Source: Alistipes sp. CAG:514
GTDB lineage: Bacteria; Bacteroidota; Bacteroidia; Bacteroidales; UBA932
Length of the DNA: 16,726 nucleotides
Reading direction: 5' to 3'
Assembly: GCA_000431015.1 (NCBI GenBank)
Contig: HF985987.1
Span: forward strand, 1 to 16,726
Part shown: positions 1 to 6,552 of the stretch, piece after piece
Numbering within the stretch: the first letter of the stretch is position 1
Layout of the letters: every line of letters starts with the position of its first letter
Program-made: the position numbers and the translations under genes
The notes under the pieces: model-generated
The model's input: the letters and a program-made list of their open reading frames with translations, nothing else
Databases searched by the model: none
What the model was told of the DNA's origin: nothing

Positions 1-121
1 GTGTGACTCCGCGGGCGTGAATCTCCGCAAGTTCCGCTCTCAAGGTGGCGGGTGCGACTCCGCGGGCGTGAATCGCCGCAAGTTCCGCCCTCAAGGTGCC
101 GGGTGTGACTCCGCGGGCGTG
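1..121. repeat. 51-bp tandem repeat, about 2.4 copies, at the left edge
   Basis: Units start at 1, 52 and 103. The first two full units differ at only a few positions, and the third stops at about 121, nine bases beyond the ubiE stop codon. The array may continue left of the window. The period equals 17 codons. Read on the minus strand (the sense of ubiE) it stays open as a 17-residue repeat containing IHARGV and LRAELA, but it is not in frame with ubiE. No start codon or gene context supports translation, so I treat it as a non-coding repeat in the 3' flank of ubiE. Confidence 0.85.
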
Positions 122-129
122 GGATCGGG

Positions 130-975
130 TTATTTCTCGCCGGTGTACATGCGGCAGATGCCGAGGGTGAAGGCTTTGTGGGTTACGGCGCGGAAGCCGG
201 CCTTGCGCATCGTGGCCATGAACGCCTTTTTGCCGGGGAAGGCGGCCACAGAGGTGGGGAGGTAGGCGTAGGCGGCTTTGTCACCGGAGACTTTGCCGCC
301 GATCTTCGGGAGGATGTGCAGGAAATAGAGGTCGTAGAACCAGCGGATGACTTTGTTCTCTGGGCGGGAGAGCTCAAGGATCACGAGACGACCGCCGGGT
401 TTGAGGACGCGGAGCATTTCCCTTAGGCCTTTCTCTCTATTCTCGAAGTTTCTGATGCCGAAGGCTATGGTGACCCGGTCGAAGGTGCTGTCCGGGAAGC
501 GTAGCGCCTCGCCGTCGCCTTCTTCTATGCTGATCATGTCGGCCAGACCGGCTTTGCCGACCTTCTCACGCATCACGGCCAGCATACCCTCCGACAGATC
601 CACGCCGGTGACGTGACTTCCAGTCGCCGAGCTTGTGGTTCGACTGGGCTCACCAACCACTGAAGCGCCGGTCACTTTGACAGGCTCCGTGACCGCGTGA
701 GTTGGCCGTTGAGCCTGTCGAAACGCCGCTTCCTCGGAATCAAGTCGTTTCGACAAGTTCAACGGCCCGCTCAGCGCTTTGGCGATGGCGATGGAGAAAT
801 CGCCCGTTCCGCAGGCCAGGTCCAGAACCTGGACCGGAGCCGGAGCATCCACAATCCGCTTCAGCGCACGCCTCCTCCAGATTTTGTCCACGTCCAGCGA
901 AAGGATGTGATTCAGAGAGTCATAGTCGCCAGCGATGCTGTCGAACATATTCTTAACCTTTGACTTTGTCGGCAT
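130..975 (-). CDS. ubiE: Demethylmenaquinone methyltransferase (UbiE/MenG) with an in-frame insertion
   Basis: This SAM-dependent methyltransferase carries out the last step of menaquinone synthesis, C-methylating demethylmenaquinone at the cytoplasmic face of the membrane. The class I SAM-binding motif LDLACGTGD lies at residues 51-59. The family signatures FGIRNFE and RVLKPGGRLVILEL follow in the C-terminal half. The protein has 281 residues, against about 245 in typical Bacteroidales homologues. The surplus is an insertion of roughly 45-50 residues at about 69-118, between the first SAM motif and the strand HVTGVDLSEG. That insertion is encoded by hairpin repeats (see 620-767). The ATG start is preceded by a GAAT tetramer. 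The gene begins 4 bp after the menA stop, so the two are surely co-transcribed. Whether the enlarged enzyme is active is unknown, but every family motif I can see is intact and the frame is open. Confidence 0.93.
   Translation of the reverse strand: MPTKSKVKNMFDSIAGDYDSLNHILSLDVDKIWRRRALKRIVDAPAPVQVLDLACGTGDFSIAIAKALSGPLNLSKRLDSEEAAFRQAQRPTHAVTEPVKVTGASVVGEPSRTTSSATGSHVTGVDLSEGMLAVMREKVGKAGLADMISIEEGDGEALRFPDSTFDRVTIAFGIRNFENREKGLREMLRVLKPGGRLVILELSRPENKVIRWFYDLYFLHILPKIGGKVSGDKAAYAYLPTSVAAFPGKKAFMATMRKAGFRAVTHKAFTLGICRMYTGEK
620..767. repeat. Palindromic repeat cluster inserted in frame within ubiE
   Basis: Three consecutive inverted repeats fill the part of ubiE that has no counterpart in the family. 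A 7-bp stem lies at 620-626/641-647. A 7-bp stem lies at 669-675/689-695. A 22-bp stem with two mismatches lies at 704-725/746-767 around a 20-nt loop. The arms carry variants of GTTGAGCCTGTCGAAAC and its complement. Translated on the minus strand, the long hairpin gives a peptide with AFRQAQRP. Words of this type are familiar dispersed repeats in many bacterial genomes. Here the copy sits inside an essential-pathway gene without breaking its frame. Confidence 0.85.
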
Positions 976-979
976 ATTC

Positions 980-1879
980 CTAGAAAATTAAAAATCCCGC
1001 TCCGGCGAGGATGGAGAGGATGAAAGTTGACATCACTAGCAGCGGCAGCATCGGGTCGAGCGCCTTCTCGGTGCGGGTCCACACTCCACGAAGGTGAACC
1101 ATGTGTAGCGGTGCCACGGCGAGGAACAGAAAGTGTCCCGGATCTGGTTTGTAGAGCAGGCAGAATGTGACCATCAGTACCCAGCCCATCGCGATCAGGA
1201 CGGTCTGGTAGATCCTCGCACCCCTCAGACCGAGCCTGATGGCCACCGTCACACGGTTGACCGCATCCGTCTTCATGTCCCTTGTGTTGTTGACATTCAG
1301 CACCCCGACGCTGAAAAGCCCGATGGCCGCCGCCGGCAGCAACATCAGAATTGGCGGCAATTCCCGCGCGGCCACATAGTAGCCGCCAAGCACCGACACA
1401 AGGCCGAAGAATATGAACACGAACACGTCGCCCAGCCCTTTGTACCCATAAGGATTCTTGCCCAAAGTGTACTTCATCGCACCCACGATAGCCGCCGCGC
1501 CAAGCGCTTCCAGACAGATAGACTCTGTCTTGAATAGGCTTCCGAAGGAGACCTGGATCATCGCCAGGCCGGAGATGACGCAAAGCCCGATGAACATCAG
1601 GATGAGTTTTTTGATGTCTCCGATGGTCATGTCTCCGCTGCCGAGTGCGTACTTAGGTCCCTGCCTGTCAGCCGAGTCTGTGCCGCTCAAGGTGTCGCCG
1701 AGCTCATTGGACAGATTTGAGAGGATCTGCAGACATACCGTTGTCAGGAAGATCAGCGCGGCTGTCCACGGGCTGACATCTGTGTTGTCCGCCGCGAGCG
1801 TCACCCCGAGGATCACCCCGGCCAAGGACAGAGGCAGAGTCCTGAGCCTCATTGATTTTATGCAGGCTTTAAGCGTCAT
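980..1879 (-). CDS. menA: 1,4-dihydroxy-2-naphthoate polyprenyltransferase (MenA)
   Basis: This integral-membrane UbiA-superfamily prenyltransferase attaches the polyprenyl chain to 1,4-dihydroxy-2-naphthoate to give demethylmenaquinone, the substrate of the next gene. With the ATG at 1877-1879 the protein has 299 residues. The N-terminus MRLRTLPLSLAGVILG is typical of MenA. The first Asp-rich region is N55LSNELGD62 followed by D68 and D71. The second is N198TRD201MKTD205 followed by TVAIRLG. Between them is the family block YGYKGLGDVFVF (144-155). Several hydrophobic segments fit the usual multi-helix bundle. A TTG start at 1909 would add ten residues, but it lies inside the promoter -7 box, so I prefer the ATG. 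Confidence 0.93.
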   Translation of the reverse strand: MTLKACIKSMRLRTLPLSLAGVILGVTLAADNTDVSPWTAALIFLTTVCLQILSNLSNELGDTLSGTDSADRQGPKYALGSGDMTIGDIKKLILMFIGLCVISGLAMIQVSFGSLFKTESICLEALGAAAIVGAMKYTLGKNPYGYKGLGDVFVFIFFGLVSVLGGYYVAARELPPILMLLPAAAIGLFSVGVLNVNNTRDMKTDAVNRVTVAIRLGLRGARIYQTVLIAMGWVLMVTFCLLYKPDPGHFLFLAVAPLHMVHLRGVWTRTEKALDPMLPLLVMSTFILSILAGAGFLIF

Positions 1880-1906
1880 GTAGAATAAATATCTGATAAT
1901 CTTGAA

Positions 1907-1914
1907 CAAAGATA
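1907..1914 (-). promoter_or_regulatory. Bacteroidota-type -7 box for menA-ubiE
   Basis: Read leftward, TATCTTTG matches the Bacteroidota -7 consensus TAnnTTTG exactly. It lies 27 bp upstream of the menA ATG, leaving a leader of about 20 nt. No clear -33 TTTG is visible at the expected spacing. The box overlaps the alternative TTG start, which argues against that start. Confidence 0.55.
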
Positions 1915-2023
1915 CTCATATTATCGAAAATATTCATAACTTTACACCCTATGCGAGTCTGGGTCGGCGGAGACGGCGGCCCTTGCCGCAAGAATAGAGG
2001 TTGCTCATTAATATTCATATAAT

Positions 2024-3091
2024 ATGAAACGTAATTCATTCATTCTGGCGGCTGTGGCTGCCATCGCCGCGGTCGCTTGCGGACCGAAGGTTTCTGACAA
2101 GACAGCCATCGAAGGTTCTTTCGAGGGCAATGCTCCTGAAGAGGTAAGCATCAAGATTTCCGATCTTGGAATTGACACCACCCTCACGGTGACGGACGGG
2201 AAGTTCGCCGTTGAGCTTCCTGCATCCAAGACCGTGCTCGCCACGCTGACCGGGGAAGGAGTAAGGGCCAGATTCATTTCTGACGGTACTCCGTTGACGG
2301 TCACTGTCAAGGAAGACGGTACTTGCGAGATCGCTTCCAAGACTCCGTCTGTCTCTGTACAGGAGAGGTACAATGCCTTTGCCAACGCTATGGCTCAATT
2401 TGAGAAAGATGCTAGAGCCAAGCTTGAGGCTCTTGGCGACGAGGCCGCCGATTCTGCCAAGAATGAGGTTTTCGAGGCTTACCAGTCCGCCGTGGAGGAA
2501 CTCAGCAAGAAGACGTTTGAGGCGAATCTCGACAACGCCATTGGCGCGTCCCTGTTAGGTAACATTCAGTATGACCTCACTCCTGCTCAGGTTGATTCTG
2601 TTCTGAACATGCTTGATCCGGCCATCCTTGAGACCAAGGCCGTCGCCGCCATAAAAGCTAAGAACGACTCCAAGAAGAACACCGCCGAGGGCATGATGTT
2701 CACCGACTTCGACATCAACGGCGTGAAGCTTTCCGACTTTGTTGGCAAGGGTCAGTACGTCCTCGTTGACTTCTGGGCATCTTGGTGCGGCCCTTGCAAG
2801 AGGGAGATCCCTAACATCAAGAAGGTCTACGAAAAGTACGCCGGCAAGGATTTCGATGTCCTCAGCGTGGCAGTCTGGGATCAGCCTCAGGCTTCTGTTG
2901 ACACAGCGAAGGCCTACGGTGTGAACTGGAAGGAGATCATTGACGCTCAGACGGTTCCTACCGAGCTTTACGGCATCCAGGGCATTCCTCACATCATCCT
3001 TTTCGGTCCTGACGGAACCATCCTTAAGAGGGATCTCCGCGGTGAGGGCATCGAGGAGGAGGTAGCCAAGTACGTGGCCGCCAAGAAGTAA
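2024..3091 (+). CDS. TlpA/DUF4369-type thioredoxin-fold lipoprotein
   Basis: This is a 355-residue thiol-disulfide exchange lipoprotein. The N-terminus is a lipoprotein signal with a lipobox ending in AVAC, so lipidation is predicted at Cys19. Residues of about 25-130 resemble the beta-rich DUF4369 domain that precedes thioredoxin in many Bacteroidota proteins. A helical, charged linker follows to about residue 220. The C-terminal thioredoxin domain has the redox motif W254CGPC258 and the cis-proline segment GIQGIPHI. Such proteins act on cysteines or haem-binding apoproteins in the periplasm. The partner here is not indicated. uvrC begins 2 bp after the stop, so the two probably share a transcript. 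A 15-nt perfect palindrome overlaps the start codon. Confidence 0.88.
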   Translation: MKRNSFILAAVAAIAAVACGPKVSDKTAIEGSFEGNAPEEVSIKISDLGIDTTLTVTDGKFAVELPASKTVLATLTGEGVRARFISDGTPLTVTVKEDGTCEIASKTPSVSVQERYNAFANAMAQFEKDARAKLEALGDEAADSAKNEVFEAYQSAVEELSKKTFEANLDNAIGASLLGNIQYDLTPAQVDSVLNMLDPAILETKAVAAIKAKNDSKKNTAEGMMFTDFDINGVKLSDFVGKGQYVLVDFWASWCGPCKREIPNIKKVYEKYAGKDFDVLSVAVWDQPQASVDTAKAYGVNWKEIIDAQTVPTELYGIQGIPHIILFGPDGTILKRDLRGEGIEEEVAKYVAAKK

Positions 3092-3093
3092 GA

Positions 3094-4902
3094 GTGGGCG
3101 GAAAGAACCTTACAGTCAGGGAGAAAATCGCCCTGTTTCCACATTCCCCGGGGGTCTATCGTTACTACGATTCCTCGGGGAAGGTGATTTATGTGGGCAA
3201 GGCCAAGGATCTGCACAAGAGGGTGGCGCAGTACTTCGTGCCGCCGGAGAGGCTGAATGTGAAGACCAGGCTGCTGGTCTCGAAGATCGCCGACGCACAG
3301 TTCTCTGTCGTCGATTCGGAGGCCGACGCGCTGCTGCTGGAGAACAATCTCATCAAGCAGTACAAGCCTCGCTACAACATCCTGCTCAAGGATTCCAAGA
3401 CCTACCCGTGGATCGTCATCACGAACGACGACTTCCCGAAGGTCTTTCTCACCCGCCGCGTGGACAGGAAAAACGGAACCTATTTCGGGCCGTACAGTTC
3501 GGTCTCGCACGCAAACTACCTGCTGGAGTTTTTCCGCAAGAACTACCCGCTGCGCTCCTGCAACCTGAAAATCACCGGCGACGCGATCCTCCGGGGCAAA
3601 TTCCGCCCGTGCCTTGACTTCCACATCGGACGCTGCAAAGGCTGCTGCGTTGGCGCGATCAGCAAGGAGGAATATTCATCCTACGTCACCGAGATCACCC
3701 GTCTGCTGAAAGGTGGCGTGAATGAGATAATCCGTGAATATGAGGCCGAGATGAAGCGTGCGGCCGCGGAGCTCCGTTTCGAGGAGGCACAGGTCTGTAA
3801 AAACAGGATAGAGTCCTTGAAGAAGCACTATTCACATTCGATAATATCCTCTGTCGCAGATACTTCCTGTGATGTGTTCTCTCTGGTTTTCGATGGCCAG
3901 GAGGCTTTCGGAAACTTCCTGCGTGTTCGTGGCGGATCTGTCATCCAGTCGTTGAACCTGGGCTTCAAGATGAACATCGAGGAGGAGCAGGCATCTGTAC
4001 TCAGCACGTTCATCGCCGAGATAGAATCCAAGTTCGGTGCATTGGCGAAAGAGGTCATCGTGCCGTTCAAGCCGGATGTGGAGATAGACGGCATCGACTT
4101 CCGCATCCCGGCGCGCGGCGACAAACTTTCCCTTCTCGAACTGAGCGTCAAGAATGCCAAGGAATATCTTTTCAACTCCATCAAGCAGAGGGAGCACACC
4201 GATCCTGACGAATATCGCAGGATGGTTCTTGAGGACTTGCGCAAGGCCTTGGGAATGAAGGAGCTTCCGACCCACATCGAGTGCTTCGACAACTCCAACA
4301 TCCAGGGGACCAATCCGGTGGCTTCCTGTGTGGTTTTCCGTGACGGAGTGCCGTCCAAGAAGGATTACCGTAAGTTCAAGATCAAGACGGTCATCGGGGC
4401 CAATGACTTCGCTTCGATGAAGGAGGTCGTCAACCGAAGATATTCAAGAATGCTTGAAGAGGCTCCGGATGACCTTCCGCAGCTCGTAGTGATAGACGGC
4501 GGTGAGGGGCAGTTGGAGTTCGCCCGCCAGGCTCTCGCCGAATTGGGCTTGATGGACAGACTGATGGTCATCGGCCTTGCCAAGCGTATGGAACTTGTGA
4601 TCAGGGTGAACGATCCTTATCCTCTGTTTCTGGACCGTAACTCGCAGGCTCTTAAAGTCCTGATGCAGATCCGTGACGAAGCCCACCGCTTCGGCATCAC
4701 CTTCCACCGCAGCCTCAGGAGCAAAGCCCAGATCCAGAGTGCTTTGAGGGAGATCAAAGGTGTCGGCGAGCAGACCGAGAAGCGTCTTCTGATGCACTAC
4801 GGCTCAGTCGCCCGCATCGCCGCCGCCCCCCTCGAAGACCTCTCCAAACTCGTTTCCCCGGCCCTCGCCGCCGAGATTCTCAAGGCACTTGACCAGTCTT
4901 GA
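3094..4902 (+). CDS. uvrC: UvrABC excinuclease subunit C
   Basis: UvrC makes both incisions in nucleotide excision repair after UvrA and UvrB locate the lesion. Domains in order: an N-terminal GIY-YIG nuclease (G20VY, Y33VG, residues about 15-95); a Cys-rich segment with C156, C173, C181, C184 and C185, matching the iron-sulfur ligand region described in the E. coli enzyme; a UVR motif that binds UvrB (about 215-250, with ELRFEEAQ); an RNase H-like nuclease whose likely catalytic residues are D399 (FDNSNIQG), D468 (VIDGGEGQ) and H538 (FGITFHR); and a C-terminal helix-hairpin-helix pair (about 548-596, IKGVGEQTEKRLL). The length, 602 residues, is normal. The start is GTG, 2 bp after the lipoprotein stop. 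No ATG is available before the conserved SPGVY block. Confidence 0.96.
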   Translation: MGGKNLTVREKIALFPHSPGVYRYYDSSGKVIYVGKAKDLHKRVAQYFVPPERLNVKTRLLVSKIADAQFSVVDSEADALLLENNLIKQYKPRYNILLKDSKTYPWIVITNDDFPKVFLTRRVDRKNGTYFGPYSSVSHANYLLEFFRKNYPLRSCNLKITGDAILRGKFRPCLDFHIGRCKGCCVGAISKEEYSSYVTEITRLLKGGVNEIIREYEAEMKRAAAELRFEEAQVCKNRIESLKKHYSHSIISSVADTSCDVFSLVFDGQEAFGNFLRVRGGSVIQSLNLGFKMNIEEEQASVLSTFIAEIESKFGALAKEVIVPFKPDVEIDGIDFRIPARGDKLSLLELSVKNAKEYLFNSIKQREHTDPDEYRRMVLEDLRKALGMKELPTHIECFDNSNIQGTNPVASCVVFRDGVPSKKDYRKFKIKTVIGANDFASMKEVVNRRYSRMLEEAPDDLPQLVVIDGGEGQLEFARQALAELGLMDRLMVIGLAKRMELVIRVNDPYPLFLDRNSQALKVLMQIRDEAHRFGITFHRSLRSKAQIQSALREIKGVGEQTEKRLLMHYGSVARIAAAPLEDLSKLVSPALAAEILKALDQS

Positions 4903-5131
4903 CCCAATACATTGAACCGTCTGCGACACACGCGTGATCTTCGCGCGTGATTCGCCTCCTTCTTGCGCACCACCTTGCTCCTTGTGAACACCTCGTGAGC
5001 CAGATCAGCCTTTTTGCTCACAACAAGGCCTTTATGGGAACCTTCGTGAGCGGAAGAGCCTGATCTGTGCACGGAACACTTTTCTACTTCTCGGCGCGAA
5101 TTCTCCGTGTCTACTTTTCGCGTCTGGTACA
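4903..5131. repeat. Degenerate 51-bp-phased repeat region 3' of uvrC
   Basis: No credible gene is present. On the minus strand, units carrying GCTCACGA(A/G) occur at 5043-5051 and 4992-5000, exactly 51 bp apart. A weaker third unit lies near 4944-4952. The first unit opens with CCGTGCACAGA (5064-5074 on the minus strand), closely similar to CCGTGCGCAGA in the array after dnaE. The implied minus-strand peptide repeats AHE every 17 residues. Its long open frame runs into antisense uvrC and has no supported start. A short stem (4929-4934/4944-4949) lacks a T tract, so a terminator is doubtful. Confidence 0.6.
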
Positions 5132-5146
5132 AAGTTGGGCGCGACG

Positions 5147-6190
5147 ATGACTGTAGACAATAAGAATGGCATAAATGTTCCCTTTGGAAGTTCTTACCCT
5201 GTGGTAATAGGTAATGAGGTCTATGTATTCCCGAGCTATCACATGACAATGGACAAGAATGAACTGGTCAGGTATCGCCGCGTAAACGGTGGTTTGCAGA
5301 AAATGGGCAGTATGCCATTGCCTGCCAATAACAGTGCCAATAGTCTCGTCAAGCTGTCTCCTACAAAGGCGTATCTGTCGCTTGCAGGATTGGGAAAGAT
5401 TTACATTTTTAATCCTGAAACCATGCAGAAGACGGGAGAGATAGACCTGACATCTTTAGGCATACAAGACAATAATCCCGACATAGGAATCATGATAGAA
5501 CGTGACGGCTACGTGTTTGCAGGTCTAAGTCAGATGGTGGGTGGTTGGACAAGCCCGGAAAATTACAAACAAGCAGATGTTGCCGTTATTGACACAAGGA
5601 GGGACAAGCTGGTCAAGATGATTTCGGAGAAAGCCAGCGGTTTCTCTCAAGCTACACGTCCCATTGACCCGAAGTCTTTGTTCATGGATGAAAAAGGGGA
5701 TATATACATCTCTTGTCTCGGCAATTTCGGAATGGTAGCAGGACATAAGGCTGGCATACTGCGGATCAAAAAGGGTGATACGGATTTTGATCCCACGTAC
5801 CATTGGACGATAACCGGTGCAACTATCGAAGGAGAAGAGAAAACAGCAGGTTGGGCTGCTTCCATTTGTTATGTGGCCAATGGTAAAGCCTACGGATATG
5901 TTGATATTCCAGGTTATTACAGACCCGGAGAAACAGGACATTCCTCTATATCGAGCAGAGCCGTAGTCTATGACCTATACAATCGGAAGATGACGAAAAT
6001 AAAAGGGCTGGAATTGTCCAACGGCTATGGTATATTGGTCTCTAAGTATAAAGACGGCTTGGCCATCTGCAATGCTTCAGCGAACACCAAGGGCATATAT
6101 TATCTCAACCCTCAGACTTCAGTAGTCAATCCAACTCCTATGATAACCACTGTAGGAAACCCTATGACAATAGAATGGATTGGCAAGTAA
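5147..6190 (+). pseudogene. 5'-truncated DUF4374-type beta-propeller protein
   Basis: From the ATG at 5147 this encodes 347 residues that resemble DUF4374 proteins of Bacteroidota, which are typically outer-surface lipoproteins with a beta-propeller fold of somewhat over 400 residues. Visible family-like features are repeated blade-like segments such as AYLSLAGLGKIYIFNPET, DVAVIDTRRDKLV and RAVVYDLYNRKM. The signal peptide, lipobox Cys and first segment are missing, and homology-like sequence starts immediately after the repeat region. An in-frame TTG at 5135 would add only four residues. The gene is more AT-rich than its neighbours and prefers A/T-ending codons, suggesting transfer from elsewhere. 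Some members (the XusB type) bind siderophores beside a TonB receptor and a PepSY protein, but neither partner is present here. The remaining frame is intact; a functional cytosolic product seems unlikely. Confidence 0.6.
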
Positions 6191-6207
6191 ATCATAGCCT
6201 ATAACCA

Positions 6208-6260
6208 AGAGGGTGAAGACGGGAGCAGAACCCTCTGCTTTCTTCTTTGCCCTCTTTTTA
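6208..6260 (+). terminator. Intrinsic terminator after the DUF4374 gene
   Basis: An outer stem AGAGGG (6208-6213) pairs with CCCTCT (6250-6255), followed by a run of T. An inner stem GCAGA/TCTGC (6225-6238) lies inside the loop. It begins 17 nt after the stop codon at 6190. Confidence 0.6.
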
Positions 6261-6381
6261 TCCTCTAGTTCAAGTTAGAACCGATGCGGATGCTACAAAT
6301 CTCCATCATTTGCCTCTGTATGTGGAGAACCTGCAATCGAACAAAAAGATGAACAATTGAGTCCACTTGAAAAAGTCTTTT

Positions 6382-6413
6382 TTTGAAAAATCTCGGTTTT
6401 AGTTGTATCTTAG
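6382..6413 (+). promoter_or_regulatory. Predicted promoter of the dipeptidase-deacetylase unit
   Basis: TTTG (6382-6385), a 20-nt spacer and TATCTTAG (6406-6413) fit the Bacteroidota TTTG-N19-21-TAnnTTTG pattern with one mismatch. The leader to the ATG at 6553 would be about 130 nt and would contain the repeat arm at 6412-6443. The rest of 6261-6552 holds no gene I can support. Confidence 0.5.
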
Positions 6414-6443
6414 TAAGCGTTAAAAAATAAGTTGGTAAAGATT
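6412..6443 (+). repeat. 32-bp repeat arm, exact copy of 8962-8993
   Basis: These 32 bases are identical to 8962-8993. They match the reverse complement of 9089-9120 at 26 of 32 positions. The core is GTTAAAAAATAAGTTGGTAA. No second arm is visible near this copy, so it is a solo arm. It lies immediately downstream of the predicted -7 box of the dipeptidase promoter and therefore in its 5' leader. Confidence 0.85.
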
Positions 6444-6552
6444 ACTTAGCCTGGATAATAAACTTTGTTTTACGCTTGTGTCAGCATCGCCGGTCCTGTC
6501 AGGTAAGCGGATGTTCGCAAGTCTTTGAGAATAAACAAACAATAAGATAGAG

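Noticed and set aside
1..121. CRISPR array at the left edge
   Set aside because: Units follow each other without unique spacers and no cas gene is present, so it is a plain tandem repeat.
912..1583. A 223-codon minus-strand frame overlapping menA and the ubiE start
   Set aside because: It is out of frame with MenA, whose motifs are clear, and shows no family resemblance.
4929..4949. Terminator after uvrC
   Set aside because: A 6-bp stem is present but no T tract follows, and the segment overlaps the degenerate repeat unit.
4797..5249. A 150-codon minus-strand frame after uvrC
   Set aside because: It overlaps the uvrC C-terminus and the DUF4374 gene in antisense. Only the repeat portion has any pattern, which I report as a repeat rather than a gene.
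6262..6360. Open stretch of about 30 codons ending in TGA at 6360, possibly the tail of a decayed gene
   Set aside because: It has no start, no recognisable similarity and is too short to support a call.
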